The notes below the pieces were generated by a model, which saw only the letters and a program-made list of their open reading frames with translations, searched no databases and was not told the origin of the DNA. Below, piece after piece: positions 20,548-29,505 of a stretch of DNA of 64,000 nucleotides; within the stretch, counting starts at the first letter, position 1; each line of letters opens with the position of its first letter. This DNA is from Amycolatopsis bartoniae (GTDB taxonomy: Bacteria; Actinomycetota; Actinomycetes; Mycobacteriales; Pseudonocardiaceae): positions 1,798,001 through 1,862,000 of the forward strand of contig NZ_JACHWH010000001.1 of NCBI RefSeq assembly GCF_014191255.1, written 5' to 3'. The translations under genes and the position numbers were made by a program.

Positions 20548-21162
20548 TTGACCGAGGGCGAATCGGGGCGTGGGATCAACCTGTCGCTGCACGCGACCGT
20601 GGACGACTGGGACACGGTCCGGTCCGCTGCTGTCGTTTTCGCCTCGGTCACCGTGACGGAGAACGTGAACTGGTCGGACGCCGGGGCGCAGCGGCAGATC
20701 GCGGCGGCGCAGGAGGCGGGCGTGCGGGCGGGGATCCGGCACTACGCCCGGCCGGGGGCGCCGCACGACCAGGCCGAGCACTGCGTGCGGCTGGGCAAGC
20801 AGCTGGGCGTGTTCGGCCCGGGCGCGCTCGCCCCGGCGCTCGACGTGCACGCGGTCGGCGTGGACGACCGCTTCATCCGGGCGTGGATCAAGGGCGTCCG
20901 GCACGCGGCCGGTATCCGGAAGGTGCTGGTGTACGCGCCCTACGACTCGTGGCTGCACGAGCTGCACCCGGACAAGTGGGCCGACTCCGACGTGGTGCTG
21001 TGGGTGCGGCGGCACAACGGCATCCCGGGCCGCCCCGGCTGGTTCCACCCGCGCCTCGGCCTGCACCAGCACCGCGCGGCGCCCATCGCGCCCGGACTGC
21101 ACGGCCCCATCGGCCTGGACGCGCTGGTGTACCCGTTCACGGTGGCGGACGTGCTGCTGTAG
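20548..21162 (+). CDS. GH25 (lysozyme)-like protein lacking the usual acidic residues
   Basis: The protein is 204 residues long from a TTG behind AAGGCGGAGG. The fold signature of glycoside hydrolase family 25 can be followed: GINLSLHATVDDWDTVRSAA, AGVRAGIRHYARPG, ALDVHAV, YAPYDSW. The residues that are acidic in active GH25 enzymes are changed: the first Asp (DVS) is Asn, the TEG motif is TEN, and LDVE is LDVH. There is no signal peptide. It may be a non-catalytic glycan-binding relative. An ATG at 20437 would add 37 residues but lies upstream of the predicted promoter. Confidence 0.7.
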   Translation: MTEGESGRGINLSLHATVDDWDTVRSAAVVFASVTVTENVNWSDAGAQRQIAAAQEAGVRAGIRHYARPGAPHDQAEHCVRLGKQLGVFGPGALAPALDVHAVGVDDRFIRAWIKGVRHAAGIRKVLVYAPYDSWLHELHPDKWADSDVVLWVRRHNGIPGRPGWFHPRLGLHQHRAAPIAPGLHGPIGLDALVYPFTVADVLL

Positions 21163-21169
21163 ACCGCGG

Positions 21170-23116
21170 TCAGCAGGTGAGCTTCGCGTCCGCCCAGTCG
21201 GCGTGGTCGTAGTCGACCCCGTCGCCGCCGTCGGTGACGCGGAGGTCGAGGACCTGGCGGCCCGACACGTCGGCGCTCACCGGCACGGCCGCGTCCCCGT
21301 GGTGCAGGACGTTCGTGCCGGTGAGCCGGACGCCGTCGCCCCAGACCTCGAACGCCACGCTGCCCGCGCCCGACTCGTCGTCCACGCCGACCCTGGCCGA
21401 GAACGTCGTGCAGGCACCGCCCAGGAACACCCGCACCGACGACGGGGCGTGCGCGCCGAGGCCAGTCGGGTAGGTCGTACCGGCGATGGTGAGCGGATGC
21501 CCGTCCCCCGCCGCTGTCTCGCCGTTGCTCGTGTCGCGCTCCACCGGGCCCCAGCCGTTGCTGCTGGAGAGGAAGGGCAGCGCCGACACCTGTGTTTCCC
21601 CTGGCGGCGGCGATACGGCGGTCACCGTGCTCGCCTCGGCGGTCCTGGTCGCGGAGCGGCCGCCCACCTGGTAGCTCACCGTCGCGCCCAGCGCGAGCGA
21701 ACCTGGTGGTTGCGCGCCGGAGGGGCGGACGGTCCAGTCGTGCGTCCACGCCGTGCGCACGCTCGCCGCCGTGGCGTCCGGGCCACCGTCGACGGTCCAG
21801 CCTGCCGGCACGTCCAAGTGCGCGGTGACGTGGTGCAGGGCGGGCGAACCGTCGTCGTGCAGGGTGGTCCGCACGGTGAACGGCGCGTCGACGGCCGTCG
21901 CCTCGGGCGTGGTCAGGGCCAGCGTGGTCAGCGGCGGCTGCGCGCCGCCGCCCGGCCACACCCGGTAGACCACCGCCGCGTGCGACGGGACGGTGCCGTG
22001 CAGCTGTCCGGCGCTCTGGCTCTCCTCCCCGGACCACAGGTCGCGCACGCGGTAGTGGGCGGCTTGCGGCAGCCCCAGGTCCGCGGCGCTCACTCCCATG
22101 TCCGCACCCGTCGTGCCCCGGTTGAGCAGGACGACCGCGGCGGAGCCGTCCGACATCGGCTTGGTCCAGACCTCCGTGTCACCGTCGTCGCGGATGCGGT
22201 GCCCCTGCACGCCGCCCCAGTCCTGGTCGACGGCGACCAGGTCGCGGTTCTCCAGGATGCGGGCGGTCGCGGGGTCCATCGAGCGGATGTCGTTGCCCGC
22301 GATCAGCGGCGCGTTCAGCAGTGCCCACAACGAGAAGTGCGCCCGGTACTCGGCGTCGGTCATGCCGCCGTTGCCGACCTCCAGCATGTCCGGGTCGTTC
22401 CAGGCGTTCGGACCGGAGTACGCCTCCAGCCCGACCTGCTGGTCGAGGATGCCCATCGCGCTGCCCCAGCTGTCGTTGATGTCGCCGGTGGTGCGCCACA
22501 GCTCGCCGTAGCGCGCACCCCACAGCCACGGCTGGTTGCTGCCCCACTCGCAGATCGACAGCACGATCGGCCGCCCCGTCGCCCGGAGCGCGTCCGACAT
22601 CGCCTGGTACCGCTCGGTGGCCGGGCGGCCCTCGTTGTTGCAGTTGTCGTACTTGAGGTAGTCCACGCCCCACGCGGCGAACGCGCGCGCGTCGGCGGTC
22701 TCGTGGTCGAGGCTCGCCGGGAAACCGGCGCAGGTCCTGGTGCCCGCCGACGAGTAGATGCCCAGCTTGAGCCCGCGGGCGTGGGCGTAGTCGGCGAGCG
22801 CGGCGATGCCGTGCGGGAACCGCTGCGGGTCCGGCTGGAGGTTGCCGTCGGCGTCGCGCTCGGGCGCCATCCAGCAGTCGTCGATGTTGAGGTAGTGGTA
22901 ACCGGCGTCGCGCATCCCGCTGGCGACCAGCGCGTCCGCGGTCTGCCGGATGAGGTCCTCGTCGATGTTGCAGCCGAACTTGTTCCAGCTGTTCCAGCCC
23001 ATCGGAGGCGCCGGCAGGAGGTTCTGCCCCGGGACGGCGAAAGCGGGCGGACTCAGGAGGGCGGCCGACGCCGCGAAGAGCAGCACGGACAGCAAACCCG
23101 TCAAGATGCGACGCAT
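21170..23116 (-). CDS. Secreted alpha-galactosidase (GH27) with NPCBM domain
   Basis: The 648-residue exoenzyme starts with a Sec signal peptide (MRRILTGLLSVLLFAASAAL, cleaved after PAFA). The GH27 barrel begins PPMGWNSWNKFGCN. The nucleophile Asp lies in YLKYDNCN (near residue 154) and the acid/base Asp in WRTTGDI (near 211). A beta-sandwich, a NEW3-type domain (about 395-480) and a C-terminal NPCBM carbohydrate-binding domain (about 515-648) follow. It releases terminal alpha-galactose or alpha-N-acetylgalactosamine from plant or microbial glycans. A promoter overlaps the end of the upstream DUF4185 gene. Confidence 0.93.
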   Translation of the reverse strand: MRRILTGLLSVLLFAASAALLSPPAFAVPGQNLLPAPPMGWNSWNKFGCNIDEDLIRQTADALVASGMRDAGYHYLNIDDCWMAPERDADGNLQPDPQRFPHGIAALADYAHARGLKLGIYSSAGTRTCAGFPASLDHETADARAFAAWGVDYLKYDNCNNEGRPATERYQAMSDALRATGRPIVLSICEWGSNQPWLWGARYGELWRTTGDINDSWGSAMGILDQQVGLEAYSGPNAWNDPDMLEVGNGGMTDAEYRAHFSLWALLNAPLIAGNDIRSMDPATARILENRDLVAVDQDWGGVQGHRIRDDGDTEVWTKPMSDGSAAVVLLNRGTTGADMGVSAADLGLPQAAHYRVRDLWSGEESQSAGQLHGTVPSHAAVVYRVWPGGGAQPPLTTLALTTPEATAVDAPFTVRTTLHDDGSPALHHVTAHLDVPAGWTVDGGPDATAASVRTAWTHDWTVRPSGAQPPGSLALGATVSYQVGGRSATRTAEASTVTAVSPPPGETQVSALPFLSSSNGWGPVERDTSNGETAAGDGHPLTIAGTTYPTGLGAHAPSSVRVFLGGACTTFSARVGVDDESGAGSVAFEVWGDGVRLTGTNVLHHGDAAVPVSADVSGRQVLDLRVTDGGDGVDYDHADWADAKLTC

Positions 23117-23146
23117 TTCTTCACCCCATCGTGAAAGACCTCCGTC

Positions 23147-23176
23147 CATCTACGCATTGCCGACAAGAACCGTCAA
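23147..23176 (-). promoter_or_regulatory. Promoter of the alpha-galactosidase gene
   Basis: On the minus strand TTGACG (23171-23176) and TAGATG (23147-23152) are 18 bases apart. The -35 box overlaps the stop codon of the DUF4185 gene, so the galactosidase can be transcribed separately. Confidence 0.5.
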
Positions 23177-24156
23177 CCGGCCACAAGTAGGGAACGCATG
23201 AGGAACACGTTGTACGGGCCCCACTGCGACATCAGGTAGTAGATCTCCGGGCCGTCCAGCGCCCACGGGTGGAGGTAGCCGCCGTAGAGGCCCGGGTACT
23301 GCGCGCCCGGGACGGCGACCTCACCCGGGGACCACGGGCCCGTCAGGCGGTCGGCCGTGCGGAGCAGGATCGCGCCGCCCGGGTCGTCGAGGTGCAGGGC
23401 CAGCCACTGTCCCCAGTGGACGCTGTAGGCGACGGACAGCTCGCCGACCGGGCCGGGCAGCACCGGTACGGCGGCGAACTCGTCGCGGGACCAGCCGGAG
23501 CCGGTGTAGTACTCGTAGGCCGAGGCGTCGAGCAGCTCGGGGACGGAGGCGCGGGCGAGGTAGGCGTCGCCGTGGCGGCCGTTCGTGGTGCCGAACAAGT
23601 AGACGTGGTCACCCTCGCGGGCGAAGGCGCCCATCTGGAACGGGTCATCGCGACGGCTGGCGCGGTTGATCCAGCGGGCGCCGCGCGGCTTCTCCCACGT
23701 GACGCCGCCGTCCGGGGAGACGGCGATGCCCGCGTAGTTGGTGTGCCACCGCCCGGGCGGGCCCCACTCGCGCACCGACATGTAGTGCACGTACTGCACG
23801 CGATCGACGGCGATGCCGGAGTTCGGGATGACGGTGACCTCGTCGCGGCGCCGGTCGCGCGGGATCACCTGCGCCGCGGTGCCGTCGGGCCGCGGAACGA
23901 ACCCGTCGAGCACCAGCCCCTGCGACAGCTCGCGGGTGCGGGAGAAGGCGAGGACGTTGCACCGCCAGTCCGCACTGTTCGGCCCTCCCCCGTCGCCGCC
24001 CCAGCCCTCGCCGAAGGTGTCGCCGAACAACACGAACACACGCCCGTCGCCGCCGTCCCACAGGATGCCGAGATCGGTGCCGTGCACGGCGTAGCGCTGA
24101 TCGGTGTGCCCCGGCCCGGTCACCTTCGCGACGAGCTCCGTCCTCTCGACCCTCAT
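23173..24156 (-). CDS. DUF4185-domain protein
   Basis: The 327-residue protein resembles DUF4185 proteins, which look like five-bladed beta-propellers related to sugar-active enzymes. Indicators are FVLFGDTFGEGWGG near the N-terminus, repeated Asp/Gly/Trp blade motifs (VSPDGGVTWEKP, GDHVYLFGTTNG) and a terminal YYLMSQWGPYNVFLMRS. No signal peptide is seen, unlike many family members. The neighbouring alpha-galactosidase suggests a role in glycan use, but the substrate is unknown. Confidence 0.75.
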   Translation of the reverse strand: MRVERTELVAKVTGPGHTDQRYAVHGTDLGILWDGGDGRVFVLFGDTFGEGWGGDGGGPNSADWRCNVLAFSRTRELSQGLVLDGFVPRPDGTAAQVIPRDRRRDEVTVIPNSGIAVDRVQYVHYMSVREWGPPGRWHTNYAGIAVSPDGGVTWEKPRGARWINRASRRDDPFQMGAFAREGDHVYLFGTTNGRHGDAYLARASVPELLDASAYEYYTGSGWSRDEFAAVPVLPGPVGELSVAYSVHWGQWLALHLDDPGGAILLRTADRLTGPWSPGEVAVPGAQYPGLYGGYLHPWALDGPEIYYLMSQWGPYNVFLMRSLLVAG

Positions 24157-24213
24157 CGCTCCGAGGCTAGGCGCGCGTCGACTGGATGTAGCCCGGGCAG
24201 GGAAGCAACCCGG

Positions 24214-24870
24214 TCAGGCCCGCCAGCTGTACTCGTGTTCCGGGCGACCCGTGGCGCCGTACCGCAGGCGCATCTCCACCGTGCCCGCTTCCGCCAGCGC
24301 GGTCAGGTAGCGCTGGGCGGTGGCGCGGGCGACGCCGAGGCGGGACGCGATCTCGGCCGCCGACAGGGGGCGCGCCGCCTGGCGCAGTTGCTCCGACACC
24401 AGCCGGGCCGTCGCGCTGGACTGGGCCCTGCCCGTGCCCGCCCGGTCCTGCTCGTGCAGCAGCCGGAACGCCCGGTCGACGTCCTCCTGCCCCAGGTTCC
24501 GCTCCTCGCCGACCAGCTGCCGGTAGCGCGCGTACGCCGTCAGCCGCTCCGCGAGCTGGCGCGTGGTGAACGGCTTGATCAGGTAGTTCAGCGCACCGGC
24601 GCGGATCGCCGCCAGCACCGAACGGGTGTCCGTCGCCGCGGAGAGGACGATCGTGTCCGTCTGCAGCTCCGCCAGCAGGCTCAGCCCGGACTCGTCCGGC
24701 AGGTACACGTCCAGCAGCACCAGGTCCGGCGCCAGCTCCCGCGCCCGCGCCCGCGCCTCGGCCGCCGTGTGCGCCGTGCCCGCGACCGCGAAACCCGGCA
24801 CCTCCGCCACGAACCCCGCGTGCACCCCGGCCACCCGGAAGTCGTCGTCCACGATCAGCGTGCGGATCAC
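24214..24870 (-). CDS. CitB/DcuR-family response regulator
   Basis: The 218-residue regulator has a receiver domain (1-120) with acidic pocket VDDD (7-10), phosphoacceptor Asp54 in LLDVYLPDESG and the conserved Lys in LIKPF. The C-terminal half is a helix-turn-helix (SAAEIASRLGVARATAQRYL) of the type used by citrate/malate regulators. The ATG overlaps the stop of the kinase gene by four bases, so both form one operon. Its likely target is the divergent ABC importer operon. Confidence 0.92.
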   Translation of the reverse strand: MIRTLIVDDDFRVAGVHAGFVAEVPGFAVAGTAHTAAEARARARELAPDLVLLDVYLPDESGLSLLAELQTDTIVLSAATDTRSVLAAIRAGALNYLIKPFTTRQLAERLTAYARYRQLVGEERNLGQEDVDRAFRLLHEQDRAGTGRAQSSATARLVSEQLRQAARPLSAAEIASRLGVARATAQRYLTALAEAGTVEMRLRYGATGRPEHEYSWRA

Positions 24871-26471
24871 GATTCCTCCTCAGACAACAACTCCGGCAGC
24901 GCGGCCACGAACAACGCACCCCGCTCGTCACCGCCCGCGTCGGCGAGCCACACGTCCCCGCCGCGTGCCCGCGCCGCCTGTCTCGCCAAGGCCAGCCCCA
25001 GCCCGTGCCCCGGCGAGAGCTTCGTCGACACCCCTTCGTCGAACAGCGTGTCCCGGACGCCCTCCGCCACCCCAGGACCACTGTCCACAACAGACACATG
25101 CAGTGCGCAACCTTGTTGCAGCAGCGCGATCTCCACAGTCGCCGGACGGCGGGTGCCCAGCCGTGCCGCGTGCACCGCGTTGTCGAGCAGGTTGCCGACG
25201 ACGGTGTTCACGACGAGGGGATCGCGTACCGTGCCCCGCACCCACGAGTCGTCCGACAACCGCAGCGTCACGTCCTTCTCCCCGGCCTGCTCGGCCTTCG
25301 CGGACACCAGGGCCTGCAGATACGGGTCGCGCACCGAGTCACCGATCCCGCCCGGGCTCACCGCGGTGTCCGTCAACGCCTGCAGGTACTCGACGGCTTC
25401 TCCGTTGTGCCCCAACTGGAGCAGGCCGGAAAGCGTGTGCAGCCGGTTGCTGAACTCGTGCCGCTGCGCACGCAGACCGTCCGAAAGGGACCGAACGGAG
25501 TCCAGCTCGCGGGTCAGCGCGTCGAGGTCCGTGCGGTCGCGGAACGTCAACACCGTGCCGAGGTCCCGCTCGTCACGGCGGACCGCCCGCGAGTTCACCA
25601 CCAGCACCCGATTTCCCGCCACGGCAAGGAGATTGTCCACCGGCTGGCGCTCCGCGACCGCCTTGCCCAGCCTCGGCGACAGGTCCAATTCGGACACCGG
25701 TGCGCCCACGGGAAGCGCTTTCCCCAGCAGGCGCTCGGCTTCGGCGTTCCGGACGGACACGCGGCCGGCGGCGTCCACCGCCAGCATCCCCTCGCCGATC
25801 CCGTGCAGCACGGCTTCCCGCTCGTACAACAACTCCGTCAGCTCCCGCGGTTCGAGCCCGTGCGTCAGCCGGTTCAGCCGCCGGGTCAGCAACGCCGACG
25901 CGGCCACCCCGAGCGCGAGCGCCCCGGCCGCGAACGCCGCGCTCGTCGAGACCAGCCGGACCAGATCTCCGGTCGGCTCACCGATCTCGTAGCCCACGCT
26001 GACCTCGCCGACCACCCGCCCGTCGGCGGCATGGATCGGCGTCTTGCTGCGCACCGAAAGCCCGAGCGTCCCGTTCTGCACGGCGCTGATGACGTCGTGG
26101 CCCGCCAGCGCCTCTTCCGCGCTGGTGCTCACCTTCCTGCCGATCTCGGTCACGTCGGGGTGCGCGAGCCGGATGCCCTCGTCGTCGGTGATCACCACGA
26201 ACAACGCGCCCGTCAGGCGCGTCACGTTCCACACCCGCTCCTCCAGCTCGCCGCCCGCGCGCCGGGCGGTGGCGTTCGCGACCACCACCGGATCGACGGA
26301 CACCGTGTGAGCGATGCCGAGGGCCCGCTCGCCGTACTGGTCACGGAGCGTGCCCCACAGCAGCCAGCTCACCAGGGCCAGCCCGACCGCGAGCAGGAGC
26401 ACCACGACCCCGATCTGCAGTATCAGGATCTGCCGCGAGAACCGCATGCGACTGAAGACGCCGTTGTCCAT
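24867..26471 (-). CDS. CitA/DcuS-family sensor histidine kinase
   Basis: The protein is 534 residues long from the ATG at 26471; a TTG at 26495 would add eight. Order: TM1 (IGVVVLLLAVGLALVSWLLW), an extracytoplasmic sCache-like sensor domain (about 45-170), TM2 (AAFAAGALALGVAASALL), a PAS domain (about 205-310), the dimerisation helix with phosphoacceptor His in LRAQRHEFSNRLH, and a HATPase domain (NLLDNAV, DSGPGVAE, GHGLGLALAR). Relatives sense citrate, malate or other carboxylates. The position opposite an SsuABC/NMT1-type importer suggests the imported solute or a relative is the signal. Confidence 0.92.
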   Translation of the reverse strand: MDNGVFSRMRFSRQILILQIGVVVLLLAVGLALVSWLLWGTLRDQYGERALGIAHTVSVDPVVVANATARRAGGELEERVWNVTRLTGALFVVITDDEGIRLAHPDVTEIGRKVSTSAEEALAGHDVISAVQNGTLGLSVRSKTPIHAADGRVVGEVSVGYEIGEPTGDLVRLVSTSAAFAAGALALGVAASALLTRRLNRLTHGLEPRELTELLYEREAVLHGIGEGMLAVDAAGRVSVRNAEAERLLGKALPVGAPVSELDLSPRLGKAVAERQPVDNLLAVAGNRVLVVNSRAVRRDERDLGTVLTFRDRTDLDALTRELDSVRSLSDGLRAQRHEFSNRLHTLSGLLQLGHNGEAVEYLQALTDTAVSPGGIGDSVRDPYLQALVSAKAEQAGEKDVTLRLSDDSWVRGTVRDPLVVNTVVGNLLDNAVHAARLGTRRPATVEIALLQQGCALHVSVVDSGPGVAEGVRDTLFDEGVSTKLSPGHGLGLALARQAARARGGDVWLADAGGDERGALFVAALPELLSEEES

Positions 26472-26631
26472 GGAGGAACCATACGTGCTGGTCAAGACCC
26501 TGAGCTAAATGCGCGAAACGTGAAGAACGCGCGCTGCGCACGCAGAACGCGGACAAGCTTCCCCCGGCCGGTGCGGCCTTCCTAACGTGCGAACCACGCG
26601 TCAACCAGCCGAGTGACGAAGGAGTCACCCG

Positions 26632-27438
26632 ATGTCATCCCCGCTGATCGAGCTGATCGGTGCCACGAAACGGTTCCCCAGCGGAAGCGGCTCGGTGCAC
26701 ACCGCGGTCCGGGACCTCGACCTCGCGGTCGCCCCGGGCGAGTTCGTCGCCGTGGTCGGCCCGACGGGCTGCGGCAAGTCGACCACCCTCTCGCTGATCT
26801 CCGGCCTCCAGCCCGCTTCCGCGGGCCAGGTGAAGGTGAACGGGCAGCCGGTGACGTCCATTCCGGACGGTGTGGGTTACATGTTCCAGACCGACGCCGT
26901 GATGCCGTGGCGCTCCGTGCTGGACAACGTCGCGTCCGGCCCCCGGTTCCGCGGCGCGTCGAAGGCCGAAGCCCGCAAGCAGGCCGCCGACTGGATCGAA
27001 CGGGTCGGGCTCGCTGGGTTCGAGAAGTACTACCCGCACCAGCTCTCCGGCGGTATGCGCAAGCGCGTCGCGCTGGCCCAGACCCTCGTCACGAAGCCCG
27101 CGATCATGTTGATGGACGAGCCGTTCTCCGCGCTCGACGTGCAGACCCGCGCGCTCATGCAGGACGAGCTGCTGCGGCTGTGGTCGGGCAGCGGCGCGGC
27201 GGTGGTGTTCGTGACGCACGACCTCGAAGAGGCCATCGCGCTGGCGGACAAGGTCGTCGTGCTGACCACGAGCCCGGCCACGGTCAAGGACGTGTTCGCC
27301 GTCGACCTGCCGCGCCCGCGCAAGGTCGAGGAGCTGCGCATCACCGAGGACTTCCTGCGGATCTACCGCGAGGTCTGGGAGTCGCTGCGCGTCGAGGTCG
27401 AGAAGGCCCGCAGGAAGGGAACGGCCGATGTCGCTTGA
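26632..27438 (+). CDS. ABC importer ATPase (SsuB/TauB/ThiZ type)
   Basis: All motifs are canonical in this 268-residue ATPase: Walker A GPTGCGKSTT, signature LSGGMRKRVALAQ, Walker B IMLMDEPFSALD and the switch His in VFVTHDLEEAI. This subfamily drives import of nitrate, sulfonates, taurine or pyrimidine thiamin precursors. It is first in a three-gene operon and overlaps the permease gene by 11 bases. Confidence 0.93.
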   Translation: MSSPLIELIGATKRFPSGSGSVHTAVRDLDLAVAPGEFVAVVGPTGCGKSTTLSLISGLQPASAGQVKVNGQPVTSIPDGVGYMFQTDAVMPWRSVLDNVASGPRFRGASKAEARKQAADWIERVGLAGFEKYYPHQLSGGMRKRVALAQTLVTKPAIMLMDEPFSALDVQTRALMQDELLRLWSGSGAAVVFVTHDLEEAIALADKVVVLTTSPATVKDVFAVDLPRPRKVEELRITEDFLRIYREVWESLRVEVEKARRKGTADVA

Positions 27439-28306
27439 AACCGTGCTGCCGCAGGCGGTCCAGCCCGAAACCGAGGAGATGATCCTGGCGCGGCAACGCA
27501 AGGCCGTCGGCAGGCGCCGCCGCAACACGTGGTTGCTGCGCCTGGCGATCGTCGTCGCGTGGCTCGGCAGCTGGGAGCTCGCCGCGACGCTGTGGATCGA
27601 CCCGTTCTTCTACTCGAAGCCGTCGCGCATCTGGGACCGCCTGGCGGGCTGGTTCACCACCGGCACCGACTTCGGCTCGATCTGGTACCAGCTGTGGGTC
27701 ACCGTCGAGGAGGCCGTGTTCGGGTTCGTGCTCGGCGCGCTCGCCGGGGTGGTGCTCGGCGTGCTGCTGGGCCGCAGCCAGTACCTCGCCGACGTGCTCG
27801 CCCCGTTCATCAAGGCCGCCAACGCCGTGCCGCGCATCGTGCTGGCCTCGCTGTTCGTGATCTGGTTCGGGCTCGGGCTCGCGTCGAAGGTCGCGACCGT
27901 CGTGGTGCTGGTGTTCTTCGCGGTGTTCTTCAACGCCTTCACCGGTGCCCGCGAGGTCGACCGCAACCTGATCGACAACGCGCGCATCCTCGGCGCCGGG
28001 CGGCTCCAGGTGCTGCGTGCCATCGTGCTGCCCAGCGCGACGTCGTGGATCCTGTCCTCACTGCACACCGCGTTCGGCTTCGCGTTGATCGGCGCGGTGG
28101 TCGGCGAGTACGCGGGTTCCAAGGCGGGCATCGGTTTCCTGATCGCCAACTCACAGGGCACGTTCGACTCGGCGGGCATCTACGCCGCCATGATCATCAT
28201 CACCGTCGTCGCGCTGGTGGCCGAATGGGGTATCGGTCACCTGGAGAACCGGCTGCTGCGCTGGCGGCCGTCGATGTCCCGCACCACCGACACCGCCGTC
28301 GTCTGA
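27428..28306 (+). CDS. ABC importer permease (SsuC type)
   Basis: The 292-residue permease has six membrane segments and the cytoplasmic EAA-type loop near NARILGAGRLQVLRAIVLPS, which docks to the ATPase. A basic cytoplasmic N-terminus (about 35 residues, RQRKAVGRRRRN) precedes the first segment. It overlaps the ATPase gene and is followed nine bases later by the binding-protein gene. Confidence 0.92.
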   Translation: MSLETVLPQAVQPETEEMILARQRKAVGRRRRNTWLLRLAIVVAWLGSWELAATLWIDPFFYSKPSRIWDRLAGWFTTGTDFGSIWYQLWVTVEEAVFGFVLGALAGVVLGVLLGRSQYLADVLAPFIKAANAVPRIVLASLFVIWFGLGLASKVATVVVLVFFAVFFNAFTGAREVDRNLIDNARILGAGRLQVLRAIVLPSATSWILSSLHTAFGFALIGAVVGEYAGSKAGIGFLIANSQGTFDSAGIYAAMIIITVVALVAEWGIGHLENRLLRWRPSMSRTTDTAVV

Positions 28307-28315
28307 GGAGTTTCA

Positions 28316-29362
28316 ATGAGGATTCGCCGTATCGCCGGCGCGGTCGCCGCGCTCGCACTGGTCGCCGGCGCGACCACCGCCTGCCAGGACTCCCGGGTGG
28401 CCGAGACGGGCGCCGGTGGCAAGCCGAAGGTCACGATCATCGTCGGTGGCCTGGAAAAGGTCATCTACCTGCCCGCGATGCTGACGCAGCAGCTGGGCAA
28501 CTTCGCCGCGCAGGGCCTCGACGTCGAGCTGCAGGGCGAGCAGTCCGGCGCCACGGCGGAGACGTCGCTGGTCGCGAAGCAGGTCGACGGCGTGGTGGGG
28601 TTCTACGACCACACCGTGGACCTGCAGGCCAAGGACCAGTGCATCCAGAGCGTCGTGCAGATGGCCAACATCCCCGGCGAGGCCGAGGTGGTCGGCACCG
28701 CGAGCGCGAACTCGATCACCAGCGCCGCGGACTTCAAGGGCAAGAAGCTCGGCGTCACGTCGCTCGGCTCGTCGACGGACTTCCTGACCAAGGCGCTCGC
28801 GGCCAAGGCGGGCGTCGGGGCCGACCAGTACACCCCGGTGAAGGTCGGGGCGGGGCAGACGTTCATCGCGAGCCTCGACAACGGCGGCATCGACGCCGGG
28901 ATGACCACCGACCCGACCATCGCGCAGCTGACGAACACCGGCAAGGCCAAGGTGCTCTACGACATGCGCACGGTCGAGGGCACGAAGGCCGCGCTGGGCG
29001 GGCTGTACCCGGCGACGTCGCTGTACCTCAACTGCGACTTCGTCCAGCGCAACCACGACGTGGTGCAGAAACTCGCCAACGCCTTCGTCGCGACGCTGAA
29101 GTGGATCAGCCAGCACAGCCCCGAGGAGATCGCCGCGAAGATGCCCGCCTCCTACAGCGGCGGCGACCAGGCGCTGTACGTCGAGTCGATCAAGAACAGC
29201 ATCGGGATGTTCAACACCGACGGCCGGATGGACCCCAGCGGCGCGAAGAACGTGCTCGAAGTGCTGTCCTCGTTCTCGACGAACGTCAAGCCGCGCAAGG
29301 ACTCCATCGACCTGTCGAAGACCTACACGACGGAGTTCGTCGACGCCGCACCGAAGGGCTGA
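28316..29362 (+). CDS. Lipoprotein solute-binding protein (NMT1/SsuA type)
   Basis: This 348-residue binding protein has a lipoprotein signal (MRIRRIAGAVAALALVAGAT, then TAC with the lipidated Cys). The NMT1/SsuA-like fold is indicated by YLPAMLTQQLGNFAAQGLDV, VDGVVGFYDHTVDLQAK and the DFKGKKLGVTSLGSSTDFL segment that contacts ligand in the family. It should capture the solute outside the membrane. The ligand could be a sulfonate, a carboxylate or a thiamin precursor. The ATG follows GAGGAG. Confidence 0.9.
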   Translation: MRIRRIAGAVAALALVAGATTACQDSRVAETGAGGKPKVTIIVGGLEKVIYLPAMLTQQLGNFAAQGLDVELQGEQSGATAETSLVAKQVDGVVGFYDHTVDLQAKDQCIQSVVQMANIPGEAEVVGTASANSITSAADFKGKKLGVTSLGSSTDFLTKALAAKAGVGADQYTPVKVGAGQTFIASLDNGGIDAGMTTDPTIAQLTNTGKAKVLYDMRTVEGTKAALGGLYPATSLYLNCDFVQRNHDVVQKLANAFVATLKWISQHSPEEIAAKMPASYSGGDQALYVESIKNSIGMFNTDGRMDPSGAKNVLEVLSSFSTNVKPRKDSIDLSKTYTTEFVDAAPKG

Positions 29363-29505
29363 GCCGCCTTTGCCCGTTCTTTAACCGCTCTTGGTGCGGC
29401 ATTTTGGGCCGAAAGTAGCTGGTCGAGACCAATTCGCGAATCCCATAATTCCTGACGGTGCACCCGCGATCACTCCCCGTCCCCTGCCAGGAAAAGGATC
29501 CCGCC

